Source: Bdellovibrionales bacterium CG10_big_fil_rev_8_21_14_0_10_45_34
GTDB lineage: Bacteria; Bdellovibrionota; Bdellovibrionia; Bdellovibrionales; 1-14-0-10-45-34
Assembly: GCA_002778785.1 (NCBI GenBank)
Contig: PEZS01000005.1
Location: 42,483-106,482 of the forward strand
DNA: 64,000 bases
Reading direction: 5' to 3'
Position numbers and translations under genes: made by a program
The notes under the pieces: generated by a model
Database searches by the model: none
Seen by the model: only the letters and a program-made list of their open reading frames with translations
What the model was told of the DNA's origin: nothing
Part shown: in pieces, positions 22,329 through 32,412 of the stretch
Position numbering within the stretch: the first letter of the stretch is position 1
How the letters are laid out: every line of letters starts with the position of its first letter

Positions 22329-24815
22329 ATGGATAATACTCCCATTGAGCCAGAATTAGGCGTAACAACTGTTGAAATTGATAAAGAGATGAAAGAGGCG
22401 TACCTCCAGTACTCGATGAGTGTCATCGTGGGTCGCGCCTTACCAGATGTTCGCGACGGGCTTAAACCAGTGCATCGAAGAGTGCTTTATTCGATGTACG
22501 AAATGGGCAACAACTACAACAAGCCCTACAAAAAATCAGCACGAGTCGTGGGTGATGTGATTGGTAAATACCATCCGCATGGCGACACGGCTGTTTACGA
22601 CACAATCGTTCGAATGGCTCAAGAATTTTCATTAAGACATCCCCTCGTTGATGGTCAGGGTAACTTCGGTTCCATCGACGGAGATAATCCAGCTGCCATG
22701 CGATACACAGAAATTCGCATGACGAAGTTGGCTGAACAAATTCTTGAAGATTTAGATAAAGAAACGGTCCCCTTCGGGCCCAACTACGACGATTCACTTG
22801 AAGTTCCGTTAGTCCTCCCGTCTAAGTTTCCGAACCTTTTGGTTAACGGAAGTGCCGGTATTGCAGTAGGCATGGCTACAAACATTCCTCCGCACAACTT
22901 GGGCGAAGTGATTGATGGTTGTATTCTTCTCATTGACGAGCCAAACGCTAGTGTAAGCGACTTACTTCAAATTATTCAGGGGCCGGACTTTCCGACTGCC
23001 GCTACTATTGCCGGTAGAAGAGGTATTCAAGAAGCTTATCATACTGGCAGGGGTATTATCACTTTGCGAGCTGTTGCTGAAATTGAACCTATGAAGGGAG
23101 ACAGAGAGAATATTATTATTAAAGAACTCCCTTACCAAGTTAACAAAGCAAAACTTATAGAGTCGATTGCTGATTTGGTGAAAGACAAACGCATTGAAGG
23201 GATTTCTGATATACGTGATGAGTCGTCGAAGCTTGGCATCCGCGTAGTGATCGACATTAAGCGCGGCGAGAATGCTGGCGTTATTCTTAATAATCTTTAT
23301 AAGCTGACGCAACTACAGACGAGCTTTGGTATAATTATGTTGGCTCTAGATGCCCACAACCGACCAAAGGTTTTTAGTCTCAGAGAAATGCTAAGTGCCT
23401 TTCTTACTCACCGAAAAGACATCGTCACAAAGCGCTGCTTATTCGAACTCCGAAAGGCTCAAGACCGAATTCACCTTTTAGAGGGTTTAAAAGTTGCACT
23501 TTCTAACATCGATGAAGTTGTAAAAATCATTCGTGGGAGTACAGATTCCGAAAGCGCAAGAAACTCTCTAATGACCAAGTTTGCGATGACCCTGGTCCAA
23601 GCGCAGGCGATACTTGATATGCGTCTTGCTAGACTAACGGGTTTAGAAAGACAAAAGATCCTCGATGAAATTAAGGAACTCACAGAACGCATCGATTGGT
23701 TAAAGACAGTTTTAGCTTCGCAAACTGAAATCTTAAAAATTATTAGAGAAGAGTTAGTAGAGATAAAAAAGACCTTTGCAAATCCACGAAGAACTCAGAT
23801 CAGTGGTGATCTAGAAGAGTTCGTAATGGAAGACTTAGTCGCCAAAGAAGAAACAGTAGTGACTGTGTCGAACACGGGTTTAATTAAGCGGATGTCTCTA
23901 GATCACTACCGAATTCAAAATCGCGGCGGTCGTGGCCTTAAGGGAGCTGATATCAAAGAAGAAGATTTTGCATCGCAGATTTTCGTAACTCATACGCATG
24001 CAACTCTCATGATATTTACCGACAAGGGTAAGGGCTACTGGTTAAAGGTTTTTAGAATTCCTGAGGTAGGTCGCACAGCCAAAGGCAAGTCGATTGCAAA
24101 CGTGGTTAAGTTAGCTTCAACAGAGAAAATAAAAGCTATTCTTCCAATCGATGATTTCCGCGATGATTTGTTCACGGTATTTTTGACCCGAAAAGGTATA
24201 ATTAAAAAGACCGCGTTGAGTGCTTATTCTAATATCCGTGAAAAAGGAATCATTGCTATCAATGTCGACCTTGATGACGAGATAATTGCCACTAAATTGA
24301 GTAACGGTGAAAACGACATATTCATTGTAACTCGCGAGGGAATGTCTATTCGTTTTCCCGAGCAGCAGTGCCGCGGAATGGGTCGTACATCTAGAGGTGT
24401 AAAAGCAATAACCTTGTCGCAGAATGATCGAGTCGTAGGTTTCGAAGTGCTCACTAAAGAAGATGCTACCCCTATTCTCATGGTTACCGAAAAAGGATAT
24501 GGCAAGCGTACTCCTGCCAACGAATACCGCACGCAATCAAGAGGCGGAGTAGGGATCATCACGCAAAAAATTACCGATCGCGTAGGCTACCTTGTGGGCA
24601 CAAGCAAAGTACAAGATAAAGATGAAATTATGGTTAGCACCGACAAGGGGCAAGTTATTCGGATAGCTTGTAGCCAAATTTCTCTCGTTGGAAGAAACAC
24701 TCAAGGTGTAAGGCTAATGAATGTCCGAGAAGGCGAGTTGGTTACAGGATTTGCTCTAATTGCCGAAAGTGGTGAAGAAGTAACGACGGACAGCAATAGC
24801 AGCGATGTCCACTAA
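22329..24815 (+). CDS. gyrA: DNA gyrase subunit A
   Basis: Breakage-reunion subunit of gyrase. ATG 22329 (with AGGGTG upstream) gives 828 residues; the frame runs open a few codons upstream. Catalytic tyrosine in [12 protein letters not shown] at about residue 126, and the C-terminal six-bladed beta-pinwheel from about 500 on with the GyrA-box-like QNRGGRG. The acidic Ser/Asp tail overlaps the next gene by 11 bp. Confidence 0.98.
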   Translation: MDNTPIEPELGVTTVEIDKEMKEAYLQYSMSVIVGRALPDVRDGLKPVHRRVLYSMYEMGNNYNKPYKKSARVVGDVIGKYHPHGDTAVYDTIVRMAQEFSLRHPLVDGQGNFGSIDGDNPAAMRYTEIRMTKLAEQILEDLDKETVPFGPNYDDSLEVPLVLPSKFPNLLVNGSAGIAVGMATNIPPHNLGEVIDGCILLIDEPNASVSDLLQIIQGPDFPTAATIAGRRGIQEAYHTGRGIITLRAVAEIEPMKGDRENIIIKELPYQVNKAKLIESIADLVKDKRIEGISDIRDESSKLGIRVVIDIKRGENAGVILNNLYKLTQLQTSFGIIMLALDAHNRPKVFSLREMLSAFLTHRKDIVTKRCLFELRKAQDRIHLLEGLKVALSNIDEVVKIIRGSTDSESARNSLMTKFAMTLVQAQAILDMRLARLTGLERQKILDEIKELTERIDWLKTVLASQTEILKIIREELVEIKKTFANPRRTQISGDLEEFVMEDLVAKEETVVTVSNTGLIKRMSLDHYRIQNRGGRGLKGADIKEEDFASQIFVTHTHATLMIFTDKGKGYWLKVFRIPEVGRTAKGKSIANVVKLASTEKIKAILPIDDFRDDLFTVFLTRKGIIKKTALSAYSNIREKGIIAINVDLDDEIIATKLSNGENDIFIVTREGMSIRFPEQQCRGMGRTSRGVKAITLSQNDRVVGFEVLTKEDATPILMVTEKGYGKRTPANEYRTQSRGGVGIITQKITDRVGYLVGTSKVQDKDEIMVSTDKGQVIRIACSQISLVGRNTQGVRLMNVREGELVTGFALIAESGEEVTTDSNSSDVH

Positions 24816-25644
24816 GGCGTGTTTGCTAGAACTTAAAGGCCCCGCTGTTCTGATTGTTGCCGCGGCAGTTTTGTTTACTTCTGGTTGCACCAAATCAAGT
24901 GGAGAGATCTACAGAGACCGGGCGCGTACAGAGCTGAAGGCAGGCAATTATGCTAAAGCTGCCGACCTCTTTGATAAATCAGTACTCTATTCTGAAGACC
25001 AAGAAGTGAAAAAAGAGAGCCTTCTAGAAGGTGCTGCGGTTTACGAAAATTCCCTGAAAAAATTCACAGACGCTGAAGATCGATTTCGAAAGGCTCTCGC
25101 GTTTGCTAAAGAAGACGGAGAAATATCCCGAATCAAACAAGCGATTGCCGACATATTATTTTATAAACTTCTCGATTACCGAAAGGCGGTAGGAGAGTAT
25201 CAGTCACTTCTACCGCTTGTGCAGAATGAATCAGAAAAATCCAAGTTTCGGCTTCAAATTGCCAAGTGCTATTTTTATCTCAATGAGTTTGACCAGTCTC
25301 TTGTTGAAATAGAATCAGGTTTAGCAAAAATTGAAGACGGGGCCGACGAACAGTTCGACTTTTTAGAACTAAGGGGGCAGGTGCTTTTATCACGCAAGAA
25401 CTTTGAAAAAGCAGTCGATGTCTTTCAATCGATATTGGCAGGCTTTCCAGAACGAGCTAAAAAGGCAAAGATAGCGCTCAATCTATCTTTGGCCTTTGAA
25501 GAAACCTCACAGTTTTCCAAAGCTATCGAAGTGCTTACGACATACCGCGGCCACATAGAAGATGGCGAATTCGTCGATCAAAAAATTGAACGATTGAAAA
25601 TCCGTCAAAGCCAGCTGCCGGGGGCCTCAGGGCTACGAAAATAG
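24805..25644 (+). CDS. TPR-repeat putative lipoprotein
   Basis: 279 residues. N-terminal hydrophobic segment (about 13-28) ending TSGC, a plausible but imperfect lipobox; then several tetratricopeptide-like helical pairs ([17 protein letters not shown] at 44-60, [17 protein letters not shown] near 203-219, [11 protein letters not shown] near 239-249). Such proteins are usually protein-interaction scaffolds at the envelope. It overlaps gyrA by 11 bp and lies 12 bp before atpZ, so it may be cotranscribed with both. Function not known. Confidence 0.8.
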   Translation: MSTKACLLELKGPAVLIVAAAVLFTSGCTKSSGEIYRDRARTELKAGNYAKAADLFDKSVLYSEDQEVKKESLLEGAAVYENSLKKFTDAEDRFRKALAFAKEDGEISRIKQAIADILFYKLLDYRKAVGEYQSLLPLVQNESEKSKFRLQIAKCYFYLNEFDQSLVEIESGLAKIEDGADEQFDFLELRGQVLLSRKNFEKAVDVFQSILAGFPERAKKAKIALNLSLAFEETSQFSKAIEVLTTYRGHIEDGEFVDQKIERLKIRQSQLPGASGLRK

Positions 25645-25656
25645 GGAGTACCTGCT

Positions 25657-25881
25657 TTGGATCAAAAGTCTCGAAATAAAAGTTCAACTTCAACTCGTGG
25701 AATGTTGTTTGTAGGGATCGGTCTAGAACTACTTATTTTGGTAGTTGCAGGTTCATGGGTCGGAGGCTTGTTAGATGGCCGAACGGGCTCAGGACAGCTA
25801 TTCACGGCGATCATGATCCTTGTGGCGTTCACGGTATGGCTAGTACACCTAATTTTTTTATTGAAGAGATTTCAGCGGTGA
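25657..25881 (+). CDS. atpZ: AtpZ-like small membrane protein
   Basis: 74 residues with two membrane segments (about 17-35 and 45-66), matching the AtpZ/F0F1-ATPase-associated family found ahead of atpI and atpB. Begins at TTG 25657 after a GGGAG. Ends in GTGA shared with the next gene. It may act with AtpI in c-ring assembly or in Mg/Ca handling, as proposed for the family. Confidence 0.75.
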   Translation: MDQKSRNKSSTSTRGMLFVGIGLELLILVVAGSWVGGLLDGRTGSGQLFTAIMILVAFTVWLVHLIFLLKRFQR

Positions 25882-26222
25882 TTAGCCCCGTTCGAAGACT
25901 TAATCTTGTTGTAATTGCGCTTAGCTGTATTTGTATTTTGGGAGCCTATTTAGGCGGTCGTGCTGATCTCACAGTGGGTATTTTGCTCGGAGGAGCGACT
26001 CTTATGGTTGATTTGTTTTTAAACACATTTGTCGTTAAAGGCCTTGTGGGCAAAAAAAACCTTGCCTTGGCATTCGCGGCCATTGTAATCAAATATCCGG
26101 TTTTACTCGGTCTAATCTATCTGGCTCTTAAGTACGCTGGTATTGGGTGGCTTGGGTTTGTTATCGGACTTTCTCTCATCATACCTGCAAGCCTGATCCT
26201 CGCGGTTTGGCAAAGGGTCTAA
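25878..26222 (+). CDS. atpI: AtpI-like ATP synthase assembly protein
   Basis: Start GTG 25878 overlaps the preceding stop (GTGA), a typical coupled start; the frame is open far upstream but that part shadows atpZ. 114 residues with four hydrophobic segments (about 10-25, 28-50, 63-85, 90-110), as in the ATP synthase I family that helps form the c-ring. Lies 13 bp before atpB. Confidence 0.78.
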   Translation: MISPVRRLNLVVIALSCICILGAYLGGRADLTVGILLGGATLMVDLFLNTFVVKGLVGKKNLALAFAAIVIKYPVLLGLIYLALKYAGIGWLGFVIGLSLIIPASLILAVWQRV

Positions 26223-26235
26223 GACACGGAGAAAT

Positions 26236-26925
26236 ATGGCGCATTTTAGTTGGGCACAGCTCATTCCTGGAGTCGATCATCATAACCTTCATGTGGCTAC
26301 TGCTGTGGTCGGCACCGGTGTTATCGTGGCCTTCGGACTAATAGGACGAATGGCGCTGGGGACTATTGAAAAGGCAAATACACCAAGCCCACGGCTCACC
26401 GTACGAGGATTCTTCGAGCTTTTGACAGAGTTTATTGTGAAGCTCAGCGACTCGATTATTGGTCCGTCACAGCGTAAGTTGGTGCCTCTTTTCGGAGCTC
26501 TGTTTACCTTTATTTGGTTTCATAACATGTTTGGGTTGATACCCGGAGTCGTTCCAGCAACTGATAATCTCAACACGACGTTGGCGATGGGTATCTTCTC
26601 TTTTGTTGTATACAATTACTTAGGCCTTAAAGAGAACGGCTTTGCTTATCTCAAACATTTTGCTGGGCCAGTTCTATTTCTTGCTCCACTCATGATTGTC
26701 GTGGAATTGATTTCTCATTTAGTTCGCCCAGTGAGTTTGGGGCTTCGACTTATGGCAAATATGGTGGGAGATCACAATCTTTTAGCTGTGTTTCATGATC
26801 TCTTCCCGATTGGGCTTCCTGTATTTGCTTATGGATTAGGCTTATTTGTCTGCTTTATGCAGGCATTAGTTTTTACATTAATGTCCATGGTCTACGTATC
26901 AATGGCTGTGGCTCACGAACACTGA
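26236..26925 (+). CDS. atpB: ATP synthase subunit a
   Basis: Stator channel subunit that carries ions past the c-ring. 229 residues, five or six membrane helices. The essential arginine is in VSLGLRLMANMVGDH near residue 173. Followed by atpE after 19 bp. With atpE it forms the membrane part of the ATP synthase, encoded 21 kb from the F1 operon. Confidence 0.96.
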   Translation: MAHFSWAQLIPGVDHHNLHVATAVVGTGVIVAFGLIGRMALGTIEKANTPSPRLTVRGFFELLTEFIVKLSDSIIGPSQRKLVPLFGALFTFIWFHNMFGLIPGVVPATDNLNTTLAMGIFSFVVYNYLGLKENGFAYLKHFAGPVLFLAPLMIVVELISHLVRPVSLGLRLMANMVGDHNLLAVFHDLFPIGLPVFAYGLGLFVCFMQALVFTLMSMVYVSMAVAHEH

Positions 26926-26944
26926 AAAACAGGAGAAAGACACT

Positions 26945-27268
26945 ATGAAGAAAAACACAATTTTAAACATCTTGGCAGGCCTCGCGACCTTCGCTCTTGG
27001 TACTGTAGCTTTCGGTCAAGAAGAAGCTGTTGCGGCTGCTGTTAGCTCAGCTGGTGACTTAAAAGCCCTCGGAATTGGACTTGCACTTGGAATGGCAGCT
27101 ATCGGCGGAACTATCGGCCAAGGAATTGCAGCTAGTGCCGCTCTTGGGGGTATTGCACGTAATCCATCAGCTCAAGCAAACGTGTTCACTCCTCTACTAC
27201 TTTCACTCGTGTTTATGGAGACAATAGTATTGTTCGCATTTGTCGCCGTAATCATCAAGGTCGTCTAA
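26945..27268 (+). CDS. atpE: ATP synthase subunit c with signal-like N-terminus
   Basis: Ring proteolipid. 107 residues, about 25-30 longer than most because of an N-terminal hydrophobic signal-like segment (residues 6-24, ending AFGQ). Helix 1 about 41-66, polar loop ARNPSAQ (71-77), helix 2 about 82-105. The ion-binding carboxylate is Glu92, followed by Thr93; Gln59 sits in helix 1. Gln plus Glu-Thr is part of the Na+ signature known from Ilyobacter, but Gln alone also occurs in H+ rings. Start ATG has AGGAG upstream. Confidence 0.95.
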   Translation: MKKNTILNILAGLATFALGTVAFGQEEAVAAAVSSAGDLKALGIGLALGMAAIGGTIGQGIAASAALGGIARNPSAQANVFTPLLLSLVFMETIVLFAFVAVIIKVV

Positions 27269-27292
27269 ATATACCAGCTCGTGAATAAAAAA

Positions 27293-27320
27293 GGCCGCTT
27301 CTAAAGGCGGCCGTTTCTTT
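27293..27320 (+). terminator. Terminator after atpE
   Basis: GGCCGC and GCGGCC arms around a short loop, followed by a T-rich stretch GTTTCTTT. It ends the gyrA/TPR/atpZIBE run 25 bp past the atpE stop. Confidence 0.8.
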
Positions 27321-27321
27321 G

Positions 27322-27353
27322 TGATCGCACTCTTAGCTAGAAAAGTGTGATCA
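27322..27353. repeat. Second imperfect hairpin between convergent genes
   Basis: TGATCGCACT and AGTGTGATCA are inverted copies (nine of ten positions) around a 12-base loop. It lies directly after the atpE terminator and before the end of the convergent gene, so it may terminate the minus-strand transcript; there is no T-tract, so this is uncertain. Confidence 0.4.
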
Positions 27354-27379
27354 ATATATCTGTTTGTAAAAATCGTAAT

Positions 27380-27958
27380 TTAGTAGGTTCCGAGGATGGC
27401 GTGGTAGTTGTCTCCGTTTCGGCTATCCCATCTCTCGGCCATATTTGTCACTGCAAACTCTAGAGCCAGCCAGCGCGTTCCATCGGAGTTAATAGGAAAC
27501 AAACGATTCCAAAGTTCAGGATTCCTCACCTCACTAATGGTAAGCGTCGCACTTGGAAGGTTTCCGCCGGTATCCCCCGAGCAATTGCTTACAAAATCAA
27601 AAGGAATTCTTTCTGACTTTCGCTGCTCTTTTGCACCGTAAACCAGTACGAGTGTAGGTTCCGTCGTACGTCCGGCGTAGTGCGGACTACACAAAGTAAG
27701 ATCGCGCTCTTGCCTTGCGCGAGAAGACTGCTCATAGGTGATCGTTATTTCTTTTTTACCGTTGAGGGCCGCACCGCCACCCGAGTATTCAAACAAATTA
27801 ATGTAGAACATCCCAAACCCGGTACTCTGGTCCAAAGCGCCCGTACGAGTAATACTTATTCGACGGGCATGCTCAGGTTGTGAATTCGACTGAGCCATCG
27901 ATATTACCGGACTCAAGATTAGGGCCAGCAGTGTTAAAGTCAGTTTCTTTATGTTCAT
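27380..27958 (-). CDS. Secreted protein of unknown function
   Basis: I do not recognise a family. ATG 27958 has a clear GGAGG five bases upstream, giving 192 residues. A signal peptide (about 1-22, ending ISMAQS) precedes a mature domain rich in beta-type residues with two cysteines (LCSPHY near 90 and NCSGD near 125), which could form a disulfide in the periplasm. Monocistronic, convergent with atpE. The gap before uvrA (about 95 bp) shows nothing further. Confidence 0.7.
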   Translation of the reverse strand: MNIKKLTLTLLALILSPVISMAQSNSQPEHARRISITRTGALDQSTGFGMFYINLFEYSGGGAALNGKKEITITYEQSSRARQERDLTLCSPHYAGRTTEPTLVLVYGAKEQRKSERIPFDFVSNCSGDTGGNLPSATLTISEVRNPELWNRLFPINSDGTRWLALEFAVTNMAERWDSRNGDNYHAILGTY

Positions 27959-28063
27959 ATTATCCTCCAAGCCTTCCTAGAAGGGGACACTAAACGAGAA
28001 AACAAGAAAACGGAATGACTACCAGTTCCAATAGAGATTTTTCATTCAGTATTAGGACATGCC

Positions 28064-30655
28064 CTAAAGATATTTGGCGGTGATGCTGGTTTTGGACTTT
28101 CTAACTTGTTCGACAGATCCGCAAGCGACAATCAAGCCGCCATCAACGCCGCCTTCAGGGCCCATATCAATGATGTAATCGGCTGATTTCATGACATCCG
28201 TATGGTGTTCAATGACAACTACTGTATTGCCTCTATCAACAAGCTCATGGAGCAGCTCGATCAATTTATGCACATCTTCGAAGTGAAGTCCGGTCGTGGG
28301 CTCATCGAGAATATACAAAACATGTCCGCGTTTCTTTTTAGCGAGCTCTTTTGAGAGCTTTATTCGCTGGGCTTCTCCGCCAGAAAGAGTTGTCGCGCTT
28401 TGACCAATTTTAATATAGCCAAGCCCTACCTGCTCTAAAGTTTCAAGCCTACTTCGTAAGGAGTAGTGATTTTTAAAAAATTCGCTCGCCTCAGTGATCG
28501 ACATCTCTAAGACATCCGAAATAGATTTGCCGTTGTATTTTACCGCAAGAGTCTCGGGATTAAATCTTGCTCCGTCACATTGGGGGCAGAGAACCTCTAC
28601 ATCTGCCATAAACTGCATTTCAAGCTTAAGATAGCCCATACCCTCACAGTGACCACATCGACCCTCTTTAACATTAAAACTAAAGCGTCCAGGTTTAAAG
28701 CCGCGCATTTTAGATTCAGGAAGCTGAGAAAAGAGATTTCTTATATACGAAAACAAACCAACATAAGTAGCGGGGTTCGAGCGAGGGGTTCTGCCGATAG
28801 GTTTCTGAGTCACATGGATTATTCCGTGGATGAGATCTAAGTTTTTTATCTCTGAGTGAGAAGCAGCACCAACATCTCGACCGGAAAATTCTTCCGTCGC
28901 GCCTTTGAGTAAAGTATCAATTACCAAGGTGCTTTTGCCGCTACCAGAGACCCCGGTAACAACGGTTAAAGTGTTAAGAGGAAACTTTACAGAAATATTC
29001 TTCAAGTTGTTTCCCGTTGCCTCGACAATTTCAACGGATTTTGCAAAATCAATTTTTCGCTTTCGATTGTCTGCAATTACCTTTTCAGCTCTCAAATACG
29101 GCGCAGTAACACTTTGTTTGGAGCTATAAATTTCTATCAGAGTGCCTTCGGCTAAGATCTCGCCACCGAAGAGGCCAGCCCGCGGACCAATATCAATAAT
29201 TTTATCGGCCATTTTTATGGTCAATTCGTCATGTTCAACCATAAGAATCGTATTTCCGCGGTCACGCAGCGAACCAAGTGTTTTCAAAAGGCGATCATGA
29301 TCCCTTGGGTGCAACCCAATGCTAGGTTCATCAAGAACGTAAAGCACGCCAATCAAACCAGAACCCAACTGAGAAGAAAGACGCACGCGCTGTGCCTCTC
29401 CACCGGAGAGTGTGCGAACCGATCTATCTAAACTAAGGTAAGACAAACCTAAGTCCGCCAAAAAGCCGAGCCTTTGTTTGAGCTCTTTAAAAGGTCGCTC
29501 CAAAATCATTTCTTCGCGAGAACTTAGTTTAAGTTGGCCCAAAAACTTCATAGTTTCTGGTAGCGAGGCGTGGGTGAGGTCAGCTATATTTTTTGCCTGA
29601 ACAAATACACTGAGGGCTGTTTTGTTAAGCCGCTTACCGTGACAAGTTTCGCAAGGATAAACAGAGTAAAAAAGTTGATCTTCGTCTTCACCTTCTAGTG
29701 GGTCTCCCCACTCTTCTTGATGAATCTCTCCTACGCCTGAGCAGTCTTGGCAGGCCCCTCTTGGATCATTAAAACTAAATAGCCGTGCATCCATCTCCGG
29801 GAAGTGAAAATCGCACTCTGGGCAAATAGCATTGAGTGAAAAATTGAGTTCTTCTTGAGACCCAATCTCCTTCACCTTCAAAAAACCACTAGAGAGTTCC
29901 ATTGCAAGGGAGAGACTTGTGTGAATCCGAGAAGGCAAAACAGAGTCGGAATCTACAGGTGTGGCAACCTTTTTTGACGCACCACTTTTAGCAGCAGGCG
30001 CCTTTTTTAGGACGATTTGATCGACAAGTAATTCAATTGTGTGAAACTTTGTTTTCGCAAGCTTTGTAACTGACTCCAGCTCTTTCATCTCGCCATCAAT
30101 CATGGCGCGAGAAAACCCTTTTCTCAGCCATCCTGTGATCTCTTTAGAGAATTCTCCTTTTTTCTTTCTCGCTACAACAGAGAAGATCTGAAACTTAGCT
30201 CCGTCACTAAATTCGTTGAGGCGATCCACAATCTTTTCAATACTCCCCTGGCTAAGAGGAATGTTGTGGTTGGGACAATGTGGGACTCCAATTTTTGAAT
30301 AAATTAGCCTGAGAATGTCATATATGCCCGTAGTTGTACCCACAGTGGAGCGAGGGTTATTAGATGTCGTCTTTTGGTCGATAGCGATCGAGGGCGATAG
30401 CCCGTGTACGACATCTACGTCTGGCCTTTGAACCTGTTCCATAAATTGACGTGCGTAAGTCGAAAGGCTCTCGAGGTAACGTCTCTGACCTTCAGCGTAT
30501 ACAGTATCGAAAGCTAAGGAACTTTTTCCGCTGCCACTTAAACCGGTGATGACAGTTATCTTGTTGCGCGGAAAAAACGTACTCACGTTCTTCAGGTTGT
30601 GGACGCGTGAACCACGCACGTAAATGCCATCTTCTTGAAATTCATTTGCTTCCAT
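28064..30655 (-). CDS. uvrA: Excinuclease ABC subunit A, compact form
   Basis: Damage-recognition ATPase of nucleotide excision repair. P-loop 1 GLSGSGKSS at residues 38-46, a UvrB-binding segment (about 120-230), zinc module 1 CPEC...CQDC, two ABC signatures (TLSGGEAQR), P-loop 2 GVSGSGKST and zinc module 2 CGHC...CPQC. 863 residues against about 940: the stretch between CQDC and the next conserved Cys pair CETCHGKRL, about 90 residues in E. coli, is only about 35 here and acidic. The UvrB-binding part is present, so this is not a UvrA2. Confidence 0.95.
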   Translation of the reverse strand: MEANEFQEDGIYVRGSRVHNLKNVSTFFPRNKITVITGLSGSGKSSLAFDTVYAEGQRRYLESLSTYARQFMEQVQRPDVDVVHGLSPSIAIDQKTTSNNPRSTVGTTTGIYDILRLIYSKIGVPHCPNHNIPLSQGSIEKIVDRLNEFSDGAKFQIFSVVARKKKGEFSKEITGWLRKGFSRAMIDGEMKELESVTKLAKTKFHTIELLVDQIVLKKAPAAKSGASKKVATPVDSDSVLPSRIHTSLSLAMELSSGFLKVKEIGSQEELNFSLNAICPECDFHFPEMDARLFSFNDPRGACQDCSGVGEIHQEEWGDPLEGEDEDQLFYSVYPCETCHGKRLNKTALSVFVQAKNIADLTHASLPETMKFLGQLKLSSREEMILERPFKELKQRLGFLADLGLSYLSLDRSVRTLSGGEAQRVRLSSQLGSGLIGVLYVLDEPSIGLHPRDHDRLLKTLGSLRDRGNTILMVEHDELTIKMADKIIDIGPRAGLFGGEILAEGTLIEIYSSKQSVTAPYLRAEKVIADNRKRKIDFAKSVEIVEATGNNLKNISVKFPLNTLTVVTGVSGSGKSTLVIDTLLKGATEEFSGRDVGAASHSEIKNLDLIHGIIHVTQKPIGRTPRSNPATYVGLFSYIRNLFSQLPESKMRGFKPGRFSFNVKEGRCGHCEGMGYLKLEMQFMADVEVLCPQCDGARFNPETLAVKYNGKSISDVLEMSITEASEFFKNHYSLRSRLETLEQVGLGYIKIGQSATTLSGGEAQRIKLSKELAKKKRGHVLYILDEPTTGLHFEDVHKLIELLHELVDRGNTVVVIEHHTDVMKSADYIIDMGPEGGVDGGLIVACGSVEQVRKSKTSITAKYL

Positions 30656-30794
30656 AAGAAACCATTTTAGTCATAACAAACTACTTTTTCTGCTGCCAAG
30701 GTCTTCACGCTAGGTGCCCGCGACCTCAGTAGCTACCGAAACTACTCAAAGGAACTTTATACCTATAAATAATCGACGCCAAGTACCTGCAAAA

Positions 30795-32195
30795 CTACAG
30801 GAACTGATTCACGTAAGATTCAAATTCATTGCGGATACGTGTTAACCCCTCTGGCGTAGTAGATTCAAAACGCAACACCAATACAGGTTGGGTATTCGAG
30901 GCCCGTGCAAGCGCCCAACCATCCTTAAAGCTCACCCTGATTCCGTCGATGAGATTGACGCCCACTTCACTCGAAGGATTAGCATACTTCTGGCGAAGAC
31001 CTTCTACGATGCTGACTTTCTTTTCTTCCGTTGTATCTATACGTAGCTCAGGAGTGTTGTAAGCCGGAGGAAATCCATCTAGCAATCTAGACGGAGTCGT
31101 ATTCTTTTTTGCTAAAATTTCGATAAGGCGAAGCCCGGCGTAAAGAGCATCGTCGTATCCATCATTTCTATCATTGAAAAAAATGTGACCACTCATCTCG
31201 CCACCAAAAGGGGCTTTTTCGTCTTTGATCTTCTTTTTGATCAGGCTATGCCCGGTCTTCCACATAATGGCGTGACCACCTCGCGACCTGATGTCTTCAA
31301 ATAGTCGGTCAGAGCATTTTACATCACCTATAATCTTTTGACCTGGCGAATCCTCAAGTATAGCTCGAGAAATCATGACTATAAGCTCGTCGCCAAACAC
31401 CATACGACCGTTTTCATCGACCACTCCAATTCGGTCGCAATCACCGTCGAACCCAATTCCTACAACGGCTTTATTTTTGGCAACTGCCTCTTTTAGATCT
31501 TTTAAATTCTTTTCGACAGTGGGATCTGGGTGATGATTCGGGAAGGTTCCATCTGGCTCTTCAAAAAGAATGACTGGATTTAGCCCTACGCTTTCATAAA
31601 GTTTTCGGGCTATACAACCAGCAACTCCGTTGCCACAATCTAGCACCACAGGGAGACTCTTTAGACCAGCAAACTCTCTTTTGTATTTTTCTACATACAT
31701 CGGAAAGATATCAAACGGTCGCACACTGCCTTTGCCAGTCTCATAATCTTCATTTTCGATCAAAACTTTTAAGGCCTGAATTTGTTCGCCAAAAATGGTT
31801 TCCTTACCAACACTCACCTTAAAGCCATTGTACTCGGGAGGATTATGACTACCCGTGATCATCACCGCCCCCATTAATCCACTGAGATTAAAAGTCGCAA
31901 AATAGGTGATTGGTGTCGTCACCAAGCCTAAGTCAATGACGTCAAGACCACAATCGCTAAGGCCTCTTACAACGACCTGAGCAAGTTCGAGGCTAGAAAG
32001 CCGAGCATCTCGTCCAACGGCAACTGTTCTGTGAAACCTTTTATCTGGAGAATCGGAAGCAAAGTCACTTGAGAATTTTCGTCGAACAGTTGTTCCTATA
32101 GCTCTTCCCAAGTGATACGCAAATTCTGTATCGAACTCTTTATTTACAACACCTCTTACATCATACTCACGAAATATAGTGGGATTAACTTTCAT
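30795..32195 (-). CDS. Phosphomannomutase/phosphoglucomutase
   Basis: Alpha-D-phosphohexomutase that shifts phosphate between C1 and C6 of mannose or glucose, feeding surface polysaccharide synthesis. ATG 32195 has AAGGAGC upstream and gives 466 residues beginning with MKVNPTIFREYDVRG; the frame is open 54 codons further but without homology. Active-site serine loop TGSHNPPEYNGFK, metal loop DGDCDRIG, sugar loop GGEMSGH. AlgC/ManB-type; mannose versus glucose preference not assignable. Confidence 0.92.
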   Translation of the reverse strand: MKVNPTIFREYDVRGVVNKEFDTEFAYHLGRAIGTTVRRKFSSDFASDSPDKRFHRTVAVGRDARLSSLELAQVVVRGLSDCGLDVIDLGLVTTPITYFATFNLSGLMGAVMITGSHNPPEYNGFKVSVGKETIFGEQIQALKVLIENEDYETGKGSVRPFDIFPMYVEKYKREFAGLKSLPVVLDCGNGVAGCIARKLYESVGLNPVILFEEPDGTFPNHHPDPTVEKNLKDLKEAVAKNKAVVGIGFDGDCDRIGVVDENGRMVFGDELIVMISRAILEDSPGQKIIGDVKCSDRLFEDIRSRGGHAIMWKTGHSLIKKKIKDEKAPFGGEMSGHIFFNDRNDGYDDALYAGLRLIEILAKKNTTPSRLLDGFPPAYNTPELRIDTTEEKKVSIVEGLRQKYANPSSEVGVNLIDGIRVSFKDGWALARASNTQPVLVLRFESTTPEGLTRIRNEFESYVNQFL

Positions 32196-32412
32196 TTTTA
32201 GCTCCTTATATTTTGCCGATTCACTACCGCCCCCAGGTGCCCCTTCCATCAAAGAGGTTTCAGAGCGAAAGATGTATTTTTTCGCACCTTTGAAGAATTC
32301 ACTAGTGAAGTCACAGCTGGCAGAGATTAAAACATTTACCTCTTTGGAGTCATCCACTAAAACCGCTTAACCCTTACGTAGAAGGCTTTCAAGGCAGAGT
32401 TATGGTAAAGTC

